Part shown: piece after piece, positions 9,801-15,417 of the stretch
Numbering within the stretch: position 1 is the stretch's first letter
Layout of the letters: every line of letters begins with the position of its first letter
IMG/VR virus record: IMGVR_UViG_3300023196_003495
Location: 1 to 28,053 of that record
DNA length: 28,053 bases
Strand: one strand, 5' to 3'
Source of the DNA: a virus
Position numbers and translations under genes: made by a program
Notes under the pieces: generated by a model
What the model was told of the DNA's origin: nothing
The model's database searches: none
What the model saw: the letters and a program-made list of their open reading frames with translations, nothing else

Positions 9801-11152
9801 GTAGCTCTACTTTAACAAGTCAAATCTATTCTGGTAATATTATTGAAGTTCTACATCCATCTCATGGAATGCATGGTATTACTAATACCATTGATATTAA
9901 GAATATTTTCCCAACGACTTCGCCAACAACACTATCAGCTGATATTACTGCCACAGATAATACAATTTCTATAGCAAATACTTCAGTCTTTGCGACATCT
10001 TTGGGTGTTTCAACAGATGCTGGATTTGCACTTATTGGAAATGAAGTTGTTTATTACAATAGCATTGGAAGTGGAACTCTAGGAATTTCTACTAGAGGTG
10101 CTGAAGGATCTTCATCAGCACGTCATACTAATGGCACTGAGATTCGCCCATATGAATTTAATGGCATGAGTCTTGTTAGTATCAATAATCAGATTGATAT
10201 GCCATCAGATACAACCCTACAAGCTAACAAAGGAATTGATACGTATTATTTGGAGATTGATAGACGTGACAGACAAACTGGAGAAAATCAAGTCAACTTT
10301 ACTGATGAAAGAGTCGCTGGTGGAAAAAATGTCTGGGTTTCTAGAAACCTACAGTTTGATAGAATAACACCTCGTTTTGATATTGTTACACCGAATGATA
10401 CGACCACACAATCACGTATTAGAACGATAAGTGGTAGAAGTGCAGGTGGAACTGAAACTTCATTTGAAGATCTAGGATTCACAACATCCGAATTAAATTC
10501 TACATTGCTATATCCAACACCAAGACTTGTCGCATCTAAAGTCAATGAAACTAAACACTTAGATGGTCTACCAAGAAACAAGTCTCTTACTATTGAAGTA
10601 GATCTTGTCTCCGAGGATCCAAATTATTCACCATTCATCTATCTAGACAACTGCTCTATCGATATTGATAGAAGTCGTCTAAACAAACCCGTCGATGATT
10701 ATACTACTGATGGAAGAGTGAACAGCATTAATCAAGATCCACATTCTTCGATTTATGTTTCTCAGAGAGTGAACCTTCAAAATGCATCAACATCATTGAA
10801 AGTTCTAACTTCTGCATATATTGACTCTACTGCAGATATGAGAGTTCTTTATAGATTATTCCTACCAGATTCTGCAGATGTTGAACCAACATATGAACTA
10901 TTCCCTGGTTTTGATAATATGAACGATACCGATGATGATGGATTTGGAGATAGTATCATCAACCCTGCCAAAAACAGTGGCAAATCCGACGCATTTGTTT
11001 CACCTAGTGCATTTGATCAATTCAAAGAATATCAATTTACATCTAAAGATCTTCCACCTTTCACTGGATATCAAATCAAGATTGTATTCAGTGGAACAAA
11101 TGAATCTTATGCTCCTCGACTAAATGATATTAGGGCAATCGCACTAGCATAA
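3818..11152 (+). CDS. Giant virion protein, 2444 aa (DUF4815-like N-terminus; baseplate/tail-fibre type)
   Basis: This is the largest gene in the window and fills the place of T4 genes 9-12. The N-terminus (TNLNVSPYFDDF, then GFPIQARELNSLQ and DGAVVIPGGI) has the form of DUF4815-type proteins common in T4-like marine phages. A Thr/Arg-rich stretch ends in five prolines (residues 1607-1611) and leads to DPLAQTF (1636 onward), beginning a beta domain. GE-x-I-x-G modules occur near 5270-5390, 6412-6575 and 8035-8090, and a GTGY/GEGF pair near 9445-9630. The last 200 residues start about GLPRNKSLTIEVDL and end with PRLNDIRAIALA, a C-terminal form shared by large marine phage tail proteins. The start follows gp8 by 4 nt. 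Structural role is confident; whether it is a fibre, a baseplate spoke or a host-binding scaffold is inference. Confidence 0.85.
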   Translation: MPQKTNLNVSPYFDDFNSDSDYYKVLFKPGFPIQARELNSLQTMLQGQIENFADHFFKDGAVVIPGGITYDEDYYAVKINANFLGLSVSTYIDQFVGKRIRGQNSQVTATVSKILSANDSETGDLTIYVKYLNSAITQEFTAFEDGELLIADETVIYGNTTIDAGSSFSQVIPQNATAIGSAINIDDGIYFVRGYFARVEKQSILLDQYSNTPTYRVGLNIIETSVNSSEDTSLYDNARGFNNFSAPGADRFKFELKLVKKDIDDIDDKTFVELLRIIDGEIVKLQRKNEYDHLRDYFAKRTFEESGDYVVTPFNFNVEESLNDEQNNNGIFGSDQITRDGAIPSEDIACLQIGPGKAYVKGYDVQVTGTKIIDLPKPRDTNNVPTSLVPFSMGNVLRVNNVFGTPVIGLNKDSTHVVELYAQRTGSNTAGTGEKIGEARVYSFGVTDDSYKDDATLWDLRLFDIQTYTQFTLNQQYSFSKGTYFKGLSSGAIGYAAAAYSSGNTVTLHQVAGKFQEGEQISIDGITEYNRSIRDIKTYSLNDVKSVYQDASTLGLASDFVADVSLITRVANGFGITDKIQITSGGSVTSAGRKFTGIATNTIIQYQNPAHTDVSYNRVTEVSSDGNTMTVVSVPDISSVNKGSLPGSTIEVDFRATSAEFIFGDTQGSLVVPLSNRNIASVNLSKANLPIYKQIDSLSTDAFGKLTTTVDAISGITSSVFETFDSERYSLHYSDGSIENLTGDQFTIGSDGNSITIEGLTANQSNVTLITTIKKQGLRSKVKIYTRSTKVTIDKSKFRTAGISSNTSNGLDFNSFYGLRVEDEEISLNRPDVVKVLGIFESTNSADPVLDKLTFESGITLNTNSVLGEKISGPNNRALAQIVTRLSSTEVEVVYLNEDRFTPGEQITFEESGIVAGLQGITGGLYIDRTDEFTMDKGQRPDIYDYSRIVRNRGSAEPAKRLTVIYDHYTIADTDEGDAFTVLSYSGDRYTKDVPSLQLPSGDSRSGVEVRVTDTIDFRPRVSNFTSTTSSPFDYDSRDFSTTGSTTTVIPKPDESTLISYDYYLPRMDRLILTKEGVFKVIQGTSADKPSVPFIVEPSMTLGTIVYPAYLYDVSDVRIIQVDNRRYTMRDIGIIEDRVQNLEEVSSLSLLELETRSLQITDKDGLDRFKTGFFVDDFTSSNFLDLAQTTCQVDLGIDHLSTPTDRLTFTPQLAPDVVPQAKAFNFGSDYTLLDGNLRKTGNVVSIDYEEILATQQPFATRTENVNPFNIIEWVGSITLEPARDSWTTNLTNTNKNTVERFQTINTGRTIRTVGDVSIGNGGPAGGRVAGITRTQSTSSQTNSWQTRALTNIDASIDINETQDPFMRSRNVEFKSEGLKPFTRYYAFMDGSNRLDVIPKLLEVNNVNGSFQVGETVDGFNTNGIRIITFRICTPNHKNGPFDAPTTTFDVNPYDRELSLLNSESYNASSTYLNIDTESLAIAQQGSFFGRLVADMTFIGQTSNAQADLNFVRLVSDSFGSVYGSFFFRDPEGSPRFRTGTRTFKLTTSPTDAISIVGDLTNSDAEAPFTGTGITRRTTLNLQQTAMTTTRRDTTTTITNNLQFRFAPPPPPVIIRRTIDRTVTVNRTIIRRVERRDPLAQTFLTDNKGYFLTSVDIYMFTKDERTPLTVEIRTVELGTPTLFLASEESQIVLQPSQVNVSDDGSVATRVTFKSPVPLLPETEYAIVLLSPTSDNYTAWIARLGERTVNTAELPGPESVLYTQQYGAGSLFKSQNGSTWTPTQFEDLKFTVNKCEFAHKTGTATFFNPDISFDSDILPLLPNNPIKSLPRKLKVGITTVETTDMQEILTPGRKVGYGETGSEAALTAFIENVGGPVANLAVSLVGTGYSNGTYNNVNFFSLTGSGSGAVGVVTISSSGLSAVSITTPGEGFLVGETLGIQTSDVTKGIGANFTVTNITGYDTLYTTNVQGENFSQDDPLVYYDGATKVSVGDTVIRSSTLTSQIYSGNIIEVLHPSHGMHGITNTIDIKNIFPTTSPTTLSADITATDNTISIANTSVFATSLGVSTDAGFALIGNEVVYYNSIGSGTLGISTRGAEGSSSARHTNGTEIRPYEFNGMSLVSINNQIDMPSDTTLQANKGIDTYYLEIDRRDRQTGENQVNFTDERVAGGKNVWVSRNLQFDRITPRFDIVTPNDTTTQSRIRTISGRSAGGTETSFEDLGFTTSELNSTLLYPTPRLVASKVNETKHLDGLPRNKSLTIEVDLVSEDPNYSPFIYLDNCSIDIDRSRLNKPVDDYTTDGRVNSINQDPHSSIYVSQRVNLQNASTSLKVLTSAYIDSTADMRVLYRLFLPDSADVEPTYELFPGFDNMNDTDDDGFGDSIINPAKNSGKSDAFVSPSAFDQFKEYQFTSKDLPPFTGYQIKIVFSGTNESYAPRLNDIRAIALA

Positions 11153-11355
11153 TGAAAAATATAAAGATTGATGGTGATCCCGATTTATATCGGGATTCTG
11201 ATTCTAATGCTATCATTAATACAAATAATGCGGCATATGAAAATTATATCAAAGCGAAGAAACATAGGGAATCATCTAAGAATGAGATTCAAAATCTTAA
11301 GGACGAGATAGTAGAAATCAAGTCTTTACTTAATATTCTCATAAATAAGTCATAA
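11152..11355 (+). CDS. Small coiled-coil protein, 67 aa, function unknown
   Basis: The ATG overlaps the stop of the giant gene (TAATG), suggesting translational coupling. The N-terminal half (DGDPDLYRDSDSNAIINTN) resembles short proteins I associate with tail gene clusters of marine T4-like phages. The C-terminal half is charged, with leucine/isoleucine at heptad-like spacing (EIQNLKDEIVEIKSLLNILI), predicting a short coiled coil. There is no signal peptide or membrane segment. Its position between a large appendage gene and the neck genes suggests a minor virion part or an assembly helper; this is inference only. A perfect hairpin lies inside its first 15 codons, and its last codons contain a late promoter box for the next gene. 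Confidence 0.75.
   Translation: MKNIKIDGDPDLYRDSDSNAIINTNNAAYENYIKAKKHRESSKNEIQNLKDEIVEIKSLLNILINKS
11177..11196 (+). other. Perfect 8-bp hairpin at the start of a small ORF
   Basis: ATCCCGAT (11177-11184), loop TTAT, then ATCGGGAT (11189-11196). It lies 25 nt inside the 67-aa gene and just after the giant gene. No T-run follows, so it is not a standard terminator. It could affect mRNA stability or translation. Confidence 0.5.
11340..11347 (+). promoter_or_regulatory. Late promoter box, CATAAATA
   Basis: CATAAATA lies in the last codons of the preceding gene, 27 nt before the ATG at 11375. This is the same spacing as the boxes before gp8 and gp20. The match to the T4-type late box is seven of eight bases. 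Confidence 0.55.
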
Positions 11356-11374
11356 GCCGTATAGAGTCTGGTAG

Positions 11375-11710
11375 ATGGCAGTATACGTACACAATGTTAT
11401 TATTAATCAGGGATCGGACTTTAATGTTAAGTTTGATATTGAATCAGCAGCTACTGGTGATGCATTAAATTTGGTTGGATATGCAGCATCTGCACAACTG
11501 AGAAAAACTCATAGCAGTTCAACTGCAGTTTCATTTGCTGCAACTGTTTCAAATGGACTTTTTGGTGAAGTAAGGTTGAGTCTAGAACCTTCAGAAACTT
11601 CAAATATCAAACCTGGAAGATATGTTTATGATGTTACAGTGACTGATCCATCAGAAACCGTTAGGTTGGTTGAAGGTTCCGCACTAGTAAGAGCAGGAGT
11701 AACAAGGTAA
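11375..11710 (+). CDS. Small beta-rich virion protein, 111 aa (fibritin position)
   Basis: The product starts MAVYVHNVIINQGSDFNVKF and continues with alternating polar/hydrophobic segments ending EGSALVRAGVTR. The pattern (INQGSDF, then YVYDVTVTDPSETVRLVEGSALV) resembles the Ig-like or BppU-type N-terminal domains of phage baseplate and appendage proteins. I see no catalytic motif. The ATG is 27 nt after a CATAAATA box. The gene is followed by a TAATG overlap with the next small gene and then gp13, so it occupies the place where T4 has fibritin (wac). A collar, neck or tail decoration role is inferred from this context. Confidence 0.8.
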   Translation: MAVYVHNVIINQGSDFNVKFDIESAATGDALNLVGYAASAQLRKTHSSSTAVSFAATVSNGLFGEVRLSLEPSETSNIKPGRYVYDVTVTDPSETVRLVEGSALVRAGVTR

Positions 11711-11928
11711 TGTCTGACGCAGTAAGAGTTAGAGTTGGTCAATCAAATGCAATCAGAATTACACAGTCAGATCGTGTAAATTCTTTTGCGAGGTTGGATG
11801 ATGTTGACCTATTAGCAAATGGTCAACATGACGGTGGTCTTTTAGTTTATGAAGAAGTTACCCAAAAGTGGACAGCTAAAAACAACTTACTTGAAGCTGG
11901 ATTGACAATTGATGGAGGTTCATTCTAA
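11710..11928 (+). CDS. Small virion-associated protein, 72 aa, function unknown
   Basis: The ATG overlaps the upstream stop and its own TAA overlaps the gp13 ATG, so three genes are translationally linked. The sequence contains DVDLLANGQHDGGLLVYEEV followed by TQKWTAKNN, the form (D-V-D ... G-L-L-V-Y-x-x-x-T-x-K-W) seen in short linker modules of phage tail fibres. This suggests a small structural or attachment module at the neck or tail. It has no Cys, signal peptide or membrane segment. Assignment rests on the motif and on the neighbours. Confidence 0.75.
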   Translation: MSDAVRVRVGQSNAIRITQSDRVNSFARLDDVDLLANGQHDGGLLVYEEVTQKWTAKNNLLEAGLTIDGGSF

Positions 11929-12767
11929 TGGCATCACCAACAACCAGGCAAGGACTTATTGATCATTGCTTTAGAAGATTAGGTGCCCCAGTACTAGAAA
12001 TTAACGTTGATGATGATCAGGTTTCTGATCTTGTAGATGACGCTATTCAATATTTTCAAGAACGTCACTATGATGGTTCTGAAAGGATGTACCTCAAGTA
12101 CAAAATTACTGAAGATGATATTAATAGGGGAAAGGGACCTGGAAATGGAGGTTCTACTGGCATCACAACAACTACAGTATCTGAATCTGTAGGTAATACA
12201 ACAGAATTCCAGTTTGAAGAGAATGGTAATTATATAAAGTTGCCAGATCATGTCTTGGCAATCAATAAAGTATTTAAGTTTGATAGTAATGCCATATCTG
12301 GTGGCATGTTCAGTATCAAATATCAATTATTTTTAAATGATCTATATTATTTTAGTAGTGTAGATCTTCTCCAATATTCAATGACTAAAAGATATCTTGA
12401 AGATATCGACATGCTTTTAACAACAGATAAGCAACTAAGATTTAATCAAAGGCAGGGAAGATTATATCTTGATTTGGATTGGGCAGCTCAAAACAAAGAT
12501 AACTATATTGTCATCGATTGTGAACGTGCTTTAAATCCTAACGATTTCCCTAAAATGTATAATGATAGTTGGTTGAAAAGATACCTCACTTCAATGATCA
12601 AGAGACAGTGGGGAGCTAACATGATGAAATTCCAAGGTGCTAAACTACCTGGAGGAATTGAACTGAACGGTAGACAGTATTATGAAGATGGTGCTTCAGA
12701 GATGGCTCAAATTGAGCAAGCGATGCAATCAACTTATGAATTGCCACCAATGGATCAAATAGGATAA
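11928..12767 (+). CDS. 13: Neck protein gp13 (head completion)
   Basis: gp13 forms part of the neck ring that closes the filled head and receives the tail. The N-terminus (TRQGLIDHCFRRLGAPVLEI, then DDQVSDLVDDAIQYFQERHYDG) is the characteristic gp13 form, followed by the conserved C-terminal region (FPKMYNDSWLKRYLTSMIKR, then QWGANMMKFQGAKLPGG). Its 279 residues compare with 309 in T4. A short Gly/Thr-rich stretch near residues 65-85 is probably a surface loop. It is directly followed by gp14, its ring partner in T4. The start overlaps the preceding stop (TAATG). Confidence 0.95.
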   Translation: MASPTTRQGLIDHCFRRLGAPVLEINVDDDQVSDLVDDAIQYFQERHYDGSERMYLKYKITEDDINRGKGPGNGGSTGITTTTVSESVGNTTEFQFEENGNYIKLPDHVLAINKVFKFDSNAISGGMFSIKYQLFLNDLYYFSSVDLLQYSMTKRYLEDIDMLLTTDKQLRFNQRQGRLYLDLDWAAQNKDNYIVIDCERALNPNDFPKMYNDSWLKRYLTSMIKRQWGANMMKFQGAKLPGGIELNGRQYYEDGASEMAQIEQAMQSTYELPPMDQIG

Positions 12768-12768
12768 T

Positions 12769-14172
12769 ATGGCACCTCTCAATCCATTCTTTTTGCAGGG
12801 TTCACAGCATGAGCAATACTTGCTGCAGGATCTTATTAACGAACATCTAAAAATGTATGGGATAGATGTTTATTACTTGCCCAGAAAAATTTTAGGTAGA
12901 GAGAAACTTTCTAGAGAAGTCATCTTATCCAAATTTGATGATAACTTTGTCATTGAAGCCTACTTGAATAATTTTGAGGGTTATGGAAAAGACTCCGAAA
13001 TTATGTCAAAATTTGGCATTCAGATGAAGAATGAGGTAAATTTAATTATTTCACAAGAAAGATTTGAGTTATTCATTGAACCATTTTTAGAAGATCTCAA
13101 TACTTTCAAGGACTCTGAGATTGAAGTAACACAAAGACCAAGAGAGGGTGATTTAATTTACTTCCCATTAGGTCAAAGATTTTTTGAGATTAAATTCGTA
13201 GAGCACGAAAAACCATTTTTTCAGTTAGGTAAGAATTACGTATTTGAGTTGTCATGCGAACTCTTTCAACTCGAAGATGAAATTATCAATACTTCTATTA
13301 ATGAGATTGATAATACAGTTATTGATGAAGGGTATATTACACAACTAATTTTAACTGGAGTTGGTGCTACTGCTATAGCAAGTGCTAGTGAAATTGTAGA
13401 TGGTGGTGTTAGAAGTATTGATCTAATAAATCAAGGATATGATTACAGTTCAACACCAGTAGTATCTATTTCCACATCCCCAAGTGGTGGCAAAAATGCA
13501 ACTGCTGTTGCAATTACAACTTCTGTTGGTGATGCACAAGCAATTAAAGAAATTTTTATTACCAACGCTGGTTCAGGATACACTCAATCTCCCACTATAA
13601 CCATAACAGGTGGTGGTGGAGTAGGAGCTGCAGCAACGGCAATAATTGGTGATGGTGTTGTTCGTAGTGTTGGTTTAGACACTAGTTTTATTCCAACACT
13701 TGTTGGATATGGTTACAGTTCTGTTCCAATAATTACTGTAAGTGCTCCTGTTTCAGGAACAACCGCTGTAGCAACAGCATCTGTCGGTACTGGTGGATCT
13801 ACAACTAATTATAGAATGAGTGAAGCTGGTGAGGGATATGTATCACTCCCAAGTGTGACAGTTCAACCGCCAACCTCTATTGGCATTGGAACATTTATTG
13901 CAGGAGAAACTATTACAGGATCACTATCTGGATCTACTGCAAGAGTTAAGAACTTTGATAAAGATGATCTATTCTTAAATGTTTACATAAATAGTGGAAG
14001 CTTCACGCCTGGTGAGAGTATTACTGGTGACGAGTCTGGTGCATCATGGACAATAAGTTCTCATGATATAGAACCCAGTAATGAAATTGCCTATTCGCAA
14101 AATGAAGAAATTGAATTAGAAGCAGACAGCATATTGGATTTTACAGAATATAATCCCTTTGGAGGATACTGA
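12769..14172 (+). CDS. 14: Neck protein gp14 with a large repeat insertion
   Basis: gp14 joins gp13 in the neck ring of T4. Residues 1-175 match T4 gp14: YGIDVYYLPRK, AYLNNFEGYG, then REGDLIYFPLGQRFFEIKFV and FFQLGKNYVFEL. The protein has 467 residues against 256 in T4. The excess lies about residues 193-440 and consists of at least four GxGY-type beta repeats (INQGYDYSSTPVVSI; TNAGSGYTQSPTITI; VGYGYSSVPIITV; AGEGYVSLPSVTV) and then two GE-x-I-T-G modules (AGETITGSLSGSTARV; PGESITGDESGASW). A gp14-like acidic tail resumes after it and ends EYNPFGGY. The insertion between conserved ends suggests a domain displayed on the neck surface. It ends in a TGATG overlap with gp15. Confidence 0.93.
   Translation: MAPLNPFFLQGSQHEQYLLQDLINEHLKMYGIDVYYLPRKILGREKLSREVILSKFDDNFVIEAYLNNFEGYGKDSEIMSKFGIQMKNEVNLIISQERFELFIEPFLEDLNTFKDSEIEVTQRPREGDLIYFPLGQRFFEIKFVEHEKPFFQLGKNYVFELSCELFQLEDEIINTSINEIDNTVIDEGYITQLILTGVGATAIASASEIVDGGVRSIDLINQGYDYSSTPVVSISTSPSGGKNATAVAITTSVGDAQAIKEIFITNAGSGYTQSPTITITGGGGVGAAATAIIGDGVVRSVGLDTSFIPTLVGYGYSSVPIITVSAPVSGTTAVATASVGTGGSTTNYRMSEAGEGYVSLPSVTVQPPTSIGIGTFIAGETITGSLSGSTARVKNFDKDDLFLNVYINSGSFTPGESITGDESGASWTISSHDIEPSNEIAYSQNEEIELEADSILDFTEYNPFGGY
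13400..14070 (+). repeat. Tandem GxGY and GE-x-ITG protein repeats inside gp14
   Basis: Four GxGY units centre near 13440, 13575, 13710 and 13835, spaced about 125-140 nt apart. Two GE-x-ITG units follow near 13905 and 14015. The repeats are degenerate at the DNA level and clear only in the protein. Related units occur in the genes at 1, 2251 and 3818. Confidence 0.7.
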
Positions 14173-15002
14173 TGTTAGGAACTTATTACTATCATGAAAT
14201 ACTGAGAAAGACTATCATATCTTTCGGCACATTGTTTAATGATATTCATATTAAACATGCTGGAATTGAAGCAGTGGGTACCAATACTGGAGTTGTAGAT
14301 GAAAATGTAATTAGTGATATCAAAGTTCCTTTAGCATATGGACCACAACAAAAGTTTTTAGCTAGACTTGATCAGTTGGGTAACGATCCTGACAGATCTA
14401 TTGCAATGACATTGCCAAGAATGTCATTTGAGATGACAGGGGTATCATATGATTCTTCAAGAAAGTCTGGAATTACAAAAACATTTAAAGCAGTTGATGG
14501 GGATAATATAAAAAAAGTATTTTATCCAGTACCATATAATGTAGAGTTTCAGTTGTCTATCATGACAAAATTAAATGATGATGCATTACAAATTATTGAA
14601 CAAATTCTACCATACTTTCAACCAACTTTTAAAGTAACAGTGGATTTGGTTAAATCTATTGGAGAAAAAAGAGATATTCCAATTACTCTTAATAATATTC
14701 AGATGCAAGATGAATATGAGGGTAATTTTGAGCAAAGAAGAGTTTTACTTTATACATTAAACTTTACAGCACATACGTATCTGTTTGGTCCCATTTCTGA
14801 TAGTAGTGACGGTCTAATCCGTAAGGTTCAAGTTGATTATCATAATGGAACCGAAAGGGAGAGTGCTAAAAGAGAAGTTAGATATACTGCGGTTCCAGAT
14901 CCAATCACAGCTGAACCTGGAGATGATTTTGGTTTTACTGAGACAACAGAGTTTTTCTCAGACTCCAAATCATACAATCCAACTAAGGGAACTGACACCT
15001 AA
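14172..15002 (+). CDS. 15: Tail completion / sheath terminator protein gp15
   Basis: T4 gp15 caps the finished tail sheath and tube and makes the joint to the head. The match to T4 is close in length (276 against 272 residues) and along the whole sequence: MLGTYYYHEILRKTIISFG at the start, IIEQILPYFQPTFKVTVDLV in the middle (T4 has QIVEQILPYFQP), and GLIRKVQVDYHNGT near the C-terminus (T4 has GLIRTTYTDFHANT). The ATG overlaps the gp14 TGA. No Shine-Dalgarno stands out, which fits coupling to gp14. Confidence 0.96.
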   Translation: MLGTYYYHEILRKTIISFGTLFNDIHIKHAGIEAVGTNTGVVDENVISDIKVPLAYGPQQKFLARLDQLGNDPDRSIAMTLPRMSFEMTGVSYDSSRKSGITKTFKAVDGDNIKKVFYPVPYNVEFQLSIMTKLNDDALQIIEQILPYFQPTFKVTVDLVKSIGEKRDIPITLNNIQMQDEYEGNFEQRRVLLYTLNFTAHTYLFGPISDSSDGLIRKVQVDYHNGTERESAKREVRYTAVPDPITAEPGDDFGFTETTEFFSDSKSYNPTKGTDT

Positions 15003-15009
15003 TTAACCC

Positions 15010-15417
15010 ATGAAAAAATTCGATGAAATTAGCGAGGCTCTGAATACAGAGACTGATATCATTAATGTCACGCCATCAGAATCTGTTGTGGAAAAACCAG
15101 TCAGAACAGATTCTGATGATCAGATTAAAAAGGACTATGAATATACAAGAGGAAACTTGTATTCAGTTATTGAAAAGGGTCAGGAAAGTCTTGATGGAAT
15201 CATGGAACTTGCTCAACAATCCGATTCGCCAAGAGCTTATGAAGTTGCGGGGCAATTAATTAAAAACGTTTCTGATGCCACAGATAAATTAATAGATCTT
15301 CAGAAAAAAATGAAGGAACTAAATAAGGATGATGAGGGACCAAAGTCTGTTACTAATAATGCACTTTTTGTTGGTTCTACTGCAGATTTATCTAAATTTT
15401 TAAAGACACAAAAATGA
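15010..15417 (+). CDS. 16: Terminase small subunit gp16
   Basis: gp16 is the regulatory small subunit of the DNA-packaging terminase. It forms rings and stimulates gp17. The diagnostic parts are present: AQQSDSPRAYEVAGQLIKNV with LIDLQKKMKEL (T4 has ADSPRHMEVFATLMGQ and LKLHKDMKD) and, near the end, NNALFVGSTADLSKFL (T4 has ATVFMGSPTEL). The central region is predicted helical, as in the oligomerising core of T4 gp16. At 135 residues it is somewhat shorter than T4 (164), mainly at the C-terminus. The TGA overlaps the start of the next gene (ATGA), so a protein of unknown function is coupled between the two terminase subunits. Confidence 0.93.
   Translation: MKKFDEISEALNTETDIINVTPSESVVEKPVRTDSDDQIKKDYEYTRGNLYSVIEKGQESLDGIMELAQQSDSPRAYEVAGQLIKNVSDATDKLIDLQKKMKELNKDDEGPKSVTNNALFVGSTADLSKFLKTQK

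Noticed and set aside
13400-13875. CRISPR-like or DNA tandem repeat array in gp14
   Set aside because: The periodicity exists at the protein level only; unit DNA sequences differ and the frame stays open, so these are protein domain repeats.
13986-13993. CATAAATA inside gp14 as promoter for gp15
   Set aside because: About 180 nt from the gp15 start and inside a coding repeat; gp15 is already coupled to gp14 by TGATG.
15319-15325. CTAAATA inside gp16 as a late promoter
   Set aside because: A seven-base AT motif is expected by chance here, it lies about 90 nt from the next start, and the next gene is coupled by ATGA.
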